From Candidatus Yanofskybacteria bacterium RIFCSPHIGHO2_01_FULL_44_22 (GTDB taxonomy: Bacteria > Patescibacteriota > Minisyncoccia > 2-02-FULL-40-12 > GWA2-44-9): DNA of 8,561 nucleotides. A model generated the notes under the pieces. It worked only from the letters and a program-made list of their open reading frames with translations, did not search any database and had not been told where the DNA came from. Positions 4,893 to 8,561 of the stretch are shown piece after piece; within the stretch, counting starts at the first letter, position 1, and every line of letters starts with the position of its first letter. The translations under genes and the position numbers were made by a program. The stretch is taken from assembly GCA_001794205.1 (NCBI GenBank), contig MGJJ01000004.1, forward strand, positions 13,295 to 21,855, given 5' to 3'.

Positions 4893-6707
4893 ATGAAACG
4901 TTTTATCCGCAATATTGTCATAGTTTTTTTCATTCTGCTCGGCGCGGCCGGGCTGGTTGCCGTTTTTCAGTTGCCGGACGATAAGCCAAGCGAAGCGGCT
5001 CTTTCGGAGGTGGTCGGTAAAATCAATCGCGGGGAAATTAAAGAAATATCGGTTAACGGAGACAACCTGGCCATAACTCTCACCGATAACAAAAAACTTT
5101 TCGCCAAAAAAGAACCAGGAGTTTCGGCGTTTGAAACGTTGGTCAACCTCGGAGCCGAAAAAGACAAGCTCTCCGCGGCTAACATCCGCATCAAAGAGGA
5201 CTCGGGAGCGATGGCGATTTTATCGACCGTTCTGCCGGTCGTTTTGCCGTTTCTTCTGATAATTCTGATTTTCTGGTTTATGTTCAGCCAAGCCCAAAAG
5301 GGTTCCATGCAGGCGATGAGTTTCGGCAGAACAAAAGCCAGACTCGCCAACCAATCCGAAGGAAAAAAGAACCTGACTTTTAAAGATGTGGCCGGCTTGA
5401 CGGAAGCGAAGGAGGAGGTTTCCGAAGTGGTGGAATTTCTCAAAGAACCGAAAAAATTCCAAAAACTCGGGGCTCGTATCCCCCGCGGTATTTTGCTGGT
5501 CGGCTCGCCCGGCACAGGCAAGACCCTCCTTGCCAAAGCCGTGGCGAACGAGGCAAGTGTCCCTTTTTATTTCGTTTCCGGCTCGGAATTCGTGGAAATG
5601 TTCGTCGGCGTCGGCGCCAATCGGGTGCGGGACACATTTGAACTCGCCAAGAAAACATCCCCCTCAATAATTTTCATTGATGAAATAGACGCCGTCGGCC
5701 GCCATCGCGGAGCCGGACTTGGGGGAGGACACGATGAGCGGGAACAGACCCTTAACCAGATTTTGGTTGAAATGGACGGATTTGACACCGATGACGCCGT
5801 CATCGTAATAGCCGCCACCAACCGACCCGATATCCTTGACCCGGCTCTTTTAAGGCCTGGCCGTTTTGACCGAAGAGTCGTTTTGGACGAACCGTCAATG
5901 AATGACCGCGAAGCGATTTTGCAAATCCACGCCCAAACCAAGCCCTTAGCGAAAGGCGTGAACTTAAAACTTGTCGCGGAAAGAACTCCGGGATTTTCCG
6001 GAGCCGATTTGGCCAACCTGCTCAATGAAGCCGCCATCCTGGCCGCCAGAAGCAACCAGAAAGAAATTACCCAAGAAAATATTTTTCAGGCCATAGAGAA
6101 AGTAATCTTGGGTCCGGAAAGACGCAGCCATATCTTTTCCAAAAAAGAAAAAGAGATAACGGCCTATCACGAAGCCGGACACGCTCTTGTGGCCATTTCG
6201 CTCCCCCACACCGACCCGGTGCACAAGGTCTCCATCGTTTCGCGCGGACGAGCCGGAGGATACACTCTCAAACTGCCCACAGAAGACAAGCACTTGCGGT
6301 CAAAACCGGAATTTGAATCGGAGCTTGCGGTTTTATTCGGCGGTTATGTGTCGGAAAAAACTATCTTCAAAAATGTCACAACGGGCGCGTCAAACGACTT
6401 GAGGGTGGCCTCTGATTTGGCCCGCAAAATGGTAACGCAATACGGAATGTCCGACACTTTGGGTCCCATCACTTTCGGAGAAAAAGACGAGCTGATTTTC
6501 CTCGGTAAAGAAATTTCCTCAACCAAAAACTATTCCGAGACAATAGCGTTTCAAATAGACCAAGAAGTTAAAAAACTTGTTTCCGGAGCTTTAGCATCGG
6601 CCAAAAAAGTTTTGGAAGCCAAAATGGATATCCTCCATAAAATAGCCCAAGAACTTATCGCAAAAGAGACGCTTGAACAGAAAGAATTTTACGCGCTGAT
6701 AGGATAA
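4893..6707 (+). CDS. ftsH: ATP-dependent zinc metalloprotease FtsH
   Basis: Membrane-anchored AAA+ protease that forms hexamers and degrades membrane and regulatory proteins in the cytoplasm. The chosen start gives 604 residues, a usual though compact length. In order: TM1 (about 5-25), a short external domain (about 27-105), TM2 (about 107-133), Walker A GSPGTGKT (204-211), the pore loop MFVGVG, Walker B IIFIDEID (259-266), the second region of homology ATNRPDILDP...RPGRFDRR (308-328), zinc site HEAGH (426-430) and the third ligand D502 in TTGASND. Walker A has S where GPPGTGKT is usual, and the common GGRxAE motif reads GGYVSE. The frame stays open upstream to an ATG at 4821, but that would overlap the previous gene by 19 nt and add a non-typical N-terminus. 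No SD precedes 4893. Two tRNA genes follow after 8 nt. Confidence 0.97.
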   Translation: MKRFIRNIVIVFFILLGAAGLVAVFQLPDDKPSEAALSEVVGKINRGEIKEISVNGDNLAITLTDNKKLFAKKEPGVSAFETLVNLGAEKDKLSAANIRIKEDSGAMAILSTVLPVVLPFLLIILIFWFMFSQAQKGSMQAMSFGRTKARLANQSEGKKNLTFKDVAGLTEAKEEVSEVVEFLKEPKKFQKLGARIPRGILLVGSPGTGKTLLAKAVANEASVPFYFVSGSEFVEMFVGVGANRVRDTFELAKKTSPSIIFIDEIDAVGRHRGAGLGGGHDEREQTLNQILVEMDGFDTDDAVIVIAATNRPDILDPALLRPGRFDRRVVLDEPSMNDREAILQIHAQTKPLAKGVNLKLVAERTPGFSGADLANLLNEAAILAARSNQKEITQENIFQAIEKVILGPERRSHIFSKKEKEITAYHEAGHALVAISLPHTDPVHKVSIVSRGRAGGYTLKLPTEDKHLRSKPEFESELAVLFGGYVSEKTIFKNVTTGASNDLRVASDLARKMVTQYGMSDTLGPITFGEKDELIFLGKEISSTKNYSETIAFQIDQEVKKLVSGALASAKKVLEAKMDILHKIAQELIAKETLEQKEFYALIG

Positions 6708-6715
6708 ATAATCAT

Positions 6716-6790
6716 GCGGCCGTAGCTCAATGGTGGAGCAAGGTCCTTATAAGACCGAGGTTGATGGTTCGAATCCATCCGGCCGCACCA
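6716..6790 (+). tRNA. trnI(uau): tRNA-Ile, anticodon UAU, CCA encoded
   Basis: Full cloverleaf: acceptor GCGGCCG/CGGCCGC, D stem GCTC/GAGC, anticodon stem 6741-6745/6753-6757 with an A-G mismatch at 27-43, loop CTTATAA with anticodon TAT at 6748-6750, T arm GATGG-TTCGAAT-CCATC, discriminator A6787 and genomic CCA at 6788-6790. It reads AUA. Most bacteria instead use a CAU anticodon modified to lysidine by TilS, so this isoacceptor is uncommon. It lies 8 nt after the ftsH stop and 1 nt before tRNA-Val, so it is probably processed from a shared transcript. Confidence 0.93.
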
Positions 6791-6791
6791 T

Positions 6792-6863
6792 GCGCGCTTA
6801 GCTCAGTGGTAGAGCATCTCCTTTACACGGAGAGGGCCGTGGGTTCGAATCCTACAGCGCGCA
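6792..6863 (+). tRNA. trnV(uac): tRNA-Val, anticodon UAC, CCA not encoded
   Basis: Cloverleaf: acceptor 6792-6798 with 6856-6862 (GCGCGCT/AGCGCGC), D stem GCTC/GAGC, anticodon stem TCTCC/GGAGA with loop TTTACAC and anticodon TAC at 6824-6826, and T arm GTGGG-TTCGAAT-CCTAC with one G-T pair. The discriminator A6863 is followed by CAC, not CCA, so a CCA-adding enzyme is required. One nucleotide separates it from tRNA-Ile. Confidence 0.95.
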
Positions 6864-6943
6864 CACCCTAAAAGGAGCTTTGCAATTTTCATTTGACCCT
6901 TCTCGATTAAACACCAATTTCAAATCAAAGATAGGTAGCGGAG

Positions 6944-6991
6944 GTTGTGCCCTATTTGTTGAACCAGCAGGTTGCAAAAATGGGGCACAAC
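6944..6991. repeat. Long imperfect hairpin, 22-nt arms, with flanking GGAG repeats
   Basis: Arms 6944-6965 and 6970-6991 enclose loop AGCA. 18 of 22 positions pair by Watson-Crick rules and one more is a G-T pair, beginning with a 9-bp block GTTGTGCCC. GGAG lies directly outside both arms (6940-6943 and 6992-6995), or CGGAG if one arm base is counted, resembling a short target duplication. No T-tract follows. The surrounding gap (6864-7095) contains no gene I can support. It may be a MITE-like remnant or a small structured RNA. Confidence 0.5.
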
Positions 6992-7041
6992 GGAGCATTC
7001 GGGAAGTTGTGATGTGCTTTGGAGTGTAGAAAAATAAAAAA

Positions 7042-7059
7042 AACCGTTACGTAAGGGTT
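7042..7059. promoter_or_regulatory. Operator-like palindrome overlapping the -35 of the UDG gene
   Basis: AACC-G-TTAC at 7042-7050 mirrors GTAA-G-GGTT at 7051-7059, with 8 of 9 positions paired and only the G-G pair mismatched. It covers the first two bases of the predicted -35 box (7058-7063), where a bound protein would block polymerase. Confidence 0.4.
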
Positions 7060-7086
7060 GCCAAAATTAATGGCTTGTGGTAGCAT
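7058..7086 (+). promoter_or_regulatory. Extended -10 promoter for the uracil-DNA glycosylase gene
   Basis: TTGCCA (7058-7063), 17-nt spacer, TAGCAT (7081-7086) preceded by TGG (7078-7080), which gives the extended -10 motif TGnTA. A start near 7093 leaves almost no leader before the ATG at 7096 and no SD is present. A 7-bp inverted repeat, ATGGCTT/AAGCCAT (7070-7076 and 7088-7094), brackets the -10. Confidence 0.5.
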
Positions 7087-7095
7087 TAAGCCATA

Positions 7096-7665
7096 ATGAT
7101 GGAGAAACAGAAACTACAACAAGTTAATGATTCTCTAAAGAAAAAATTTTTAAATAAGAAGCTGGTCTTCGGAAGGGGTTTTGCTGAGGCAAAAATCGTA
7201 TTTGTTTGTGAAGCTCCCGGTCCGGAAGAAGAAAAAGAAGGCAAGCCCATTTCCGGACATTCCGAAAAAATTCTCAATCAGCTTCTCCGGGCAACCGGCA
7301 TAGACAAAAACAAGGTCTATGTCACCAATGTCCTCAAATATTACCCCAAAGACAAAATACCGACTTCAAAAGAGATAAAGTCTTATGTTCCGTTCCTAAA
7401 AGAAGAAATCAAAGCGATTGAACCGCGAGTGGTCGTTACTCTCGGCAATATGGCTCTGACCGGTATCGGTCTGCGCCAACCGCTTGACAATATTCATGGC
7501 CGCTCATTTAATTTCGGTTCTTACGACCTCCTGCCGACCTTTCATCCCAAAACAACCATAGATAATGAGCAGACCAAAACTCTTATCCAAAACGACTTCA
7601 TAAAGTTAAAAGAGCTCATCAAGAAACCCTTAGAACTGGAATCCGAAAAAGAAACGATGGCCTAA
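7096..7665 (+). CDS. Uracil-DNA glycosylase, family 4-like, without Fe-S cysteines
   Basis: A 189-residue protein of the uracil-DNA glycosylase superfamily; such enzymes remove uracil from DNA to start base excision repair. Family 4 landmarks are FGRGFAEAKIVFV then CEAPGPEEE (38-46, normally GEAPGxxED), TNVLKYYP (77-84, normally TNVVKCRPP), TLGNMA (115-120) and the HP motif PTFHP (147-151). Classical family 4 enzymes hold a [4Fe-4S] cluster with four cysteines. Here the N-terminal C-x-x-C is missing, KC reads KY (81-82) and the fourth site reads YVPFL (97-101). The only cysteine is C38, in the uracil-pocket motif. Length is slightly below the usual 190-220. The start is ATG 7096, or ATG 7099 directly after it. 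The C-terminus is basic then acidic. The gene is likely leaderless and ends at a bidirectional terminator. Confidence 0.85.
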   Translation: MMEKQKLQQVNDSLKKKFLNKKLVFGRGFAEAKIVFVCEAPGPEEEKEGKPISGHSEKILNQLLRATGIDKNKVYVTNVLKYYPKDKIPTSKEIKSYVPFLKEEIKAIEPRVVVTLGNMALTGIGLRQPLDNIHGRSFNFGSYDLLPTFHPKTTIDNEQTKTLIQNDFIKLKELIKKPLELESEKETMA

Positions 7666-7668
7666 AAT

Positions 7669-7705
7669 AAAAATCCCCCGCCGAAACGGCGGATTTTTAT
7701 TTTTT
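7669..7705. terminator. Bidirectional terminator between UDG and transketolase genes
   Basis: CCGCCG (7678-7683), loop AAA, CGGCGG (7687-7692). An A-rich stretch lies on the left and ATTTTTATTTTTT (7693-7705) on the right, so either strand has a stem followed by U residues. It lies between two convergent genes and overlaps the end of the minus-strand one, whose TAA is 7697-7699. Confidence 0.88.
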
Positions 7706-8561
7706 CCTTGCAATAACCTTTTTCACCGCCTCTTTGATGTGTGCAACCCCCATTCCGAACGCTTCAATTAATTCATCGGGGTTCCCCGATTCGCCAAATC
7801 GGTTTTGAACTCCGACATATTCCTGCGGAACCGGAAAATTTCTTGAAAGCGCTTCGGCAATTGCCGAACCCAGTCCGCCGTTTATCTGATGCTCCTCCAC
7901 ACTCACTACCGCGCCCGTTTTTTGAGCCGCATCAATAATCGTTTTTTCATCAAGCGGTTTGACGGTGTGAGAGTTTACAACCATGCATTCAATTCCCTCT
8001 TTAGATAATTCCTCGGCGGCAGCCAAGGCGTTATACAAAAGCATCCCGCAGCCGATTATCGCGCAATCTGCCACTTGCCCTGCGTGTATCGAAGGGTCTC
8101 TAAATATTTCCGCCCTTCCAATTTCAAACGGCGTATCTTGCGTCGTAAAAACCGGCGATTTCTCTCTGCCAAATCTTATATACGTCGGCTTGCCGTTAAA
8201 CGCCGCCGCCACAGTTGCCTTTCTCGCTTCAATCACATCGCATGGTACCAAAACCACCATGTTCGGCTGAACCCTCATCAGAGCAACGTCCTCCAGCGCC
8301 TGATGAGTCGCCCCGTCAGGACCGACAGAAATGCCGGCATGAGCGCCGCCGATTTTTACTGGAACATTGTTTAAAGAAATCGTGGTTCTTATCTGCTCGT
8401 TGTTCCTGCCCGGGCTGAAAACGGCGTATGAAGAAATAAACGGTATCTTGCCGTAATTTGCCATGCCCGATGCCACCGTTGCCATATTCTGCTCGGCCAC
8501 GCCAACCTGCACAAACCTTTCCGGGAATTTTTCGGCAAACCAAAGAGAGCGGGTTGATTCG
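7697..8561 (-). CDS. tkt: Transketolase, C-terminal section, 5' end outside the window
   Basis: Pyrimidine-binding and C-terminal domains of a thiamine-diphosphate transketolase, which moves two-carbon units in the pentose phosphate pathway. 287 residues are visible. The frame is open through the right edge: the codons from 8560 to 8513 read ESTRSLWFAEKFPERF, a standard part of the family, so the GTG at 8512 is an internal valine. Key sites counted from the edge are GVAEQNM (20-26, containing the catalytic glutamate E23), GAHAGISVGPDG (72 onward), YIRFGRE and a terminal domain with HTVKPLD and EEHQINGGLG. The sequence style resembles two-gene (split) transketolases, where this half is a separate subunit of about 310-330 residues; whether it is split cannot be seen here. 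It shares the bidirectional terminator with the UDG gene. Confidence 0.96.
   Translation of the reverse strand, partial: ESTRSLWFAEKFPERFVQVGVAEQNMATVASGMANYGKIPFISSYAVFSPGRNNEQIRTTISLNNVPVKIGGAHAGISVGPDGATHQALEDVALMRVQPNMVVLVPCDVIEARKATVAAAFNGKPTYIRFGREKSPVFTTQDTPFEIGRAEIFRDPSIHAGQVADCAIIGCGMLLYNALAAAEELSKEGIECMVVNSHTVKPLDEKTIIDAAQKTGAVVSVEEHQINGGLGSAIAEALSRNFPVPQEYVGVQNRFGESGNPDELIEAFGMGVAHIKEAVKKVIARKK

Noticed and set aside
6864..6905. Terminator after the tRNA-Val gene
   Set aside because: Only a 4-bp AAAG/CTTT stem is present and no U-tract follows it.
6852..6998. 48-codon minus-strand open frame in the gap after tRNA-Val
   Set aside because: It ends inside the tRNA-Val gene, and half of it is the hairpin. 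It has no SD and no recognisable protein features.
1..8561. CRISPR arrays, insertion sequences, rRNA or TGA recoding
   Set aside because: No spaced direct repeats, transposase or rRNA segments were seen. All genes read through cleanly in the standard code and stop at TAA or TAG, so there is no evidence for TGA as glycine.

Overview
The window looks like a piece of a small bacterial genome, most plausibly a Patescibacteria (CPR, Parcubacteria-like) organism. This is an inference from protein style: lineage-divergent FtsH, an apparently split transketolase, a cysteine-poor family 4 uracil-DNA glycosylase, several proteins of unassigned family, and near-leaderless genes. No 16S rRNA or other definitive marker is present.

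Left block (1-2640). It holds two plus-strand genes of unknown function. The first enters from beyond the left edge and ends at 1331. A very strong terminator follows, and its T-tract lies inside the spacer of the next promoter. The second gene (1514-2587) has a leader of about 90 nt carrying a perfect 36-nt palindrome and an extended Shine-Dalgarno. Its protein is a diverged paralogue of the DHH-type protein encoded at 3865-4839, but the DHH motif is lost. The block uses almost no AUA codons, ends both genes in TAG and is rich in stem-loops, so it differs from the rest of the window.

Middle (2637-4839). A minus-strand gene with a PD-(D/E)XK nuclease-like signature and a plus-strand DHH/MYG1-like gene are divergently transcribed. 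Both are driven by perfect-consensus TTGACA-N17-TATAAT promoters that share one palindromic -10 element. The nuclease-like gene has a strong SD. The DHH-like gene starts about 7 nt after its predicted transcription start and has no SD.

Right (4893-8561). This part is housekeeping: ftsH (membrane AAA+ metalloprotease), then tRNA-Ile with anticodon UAU and tRNA-Val(UAC) immediately downstream. A 230-nt gap follows with a long imperfect hairpin. Next comes a family 4-like uracil-DNA glycosylase that lacks all four Fe-S cysteines. A bidirectional terminator separates it from a convergent transketolase C-terminal gene that runs off the right edge.

The most interesting material is the 1-4840 segment: a DHH-family pair (one intact, one degenerate), a putative nuclease and an unknown protein, with unusually clear regulatory architecture. 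Any joint function is speculative.
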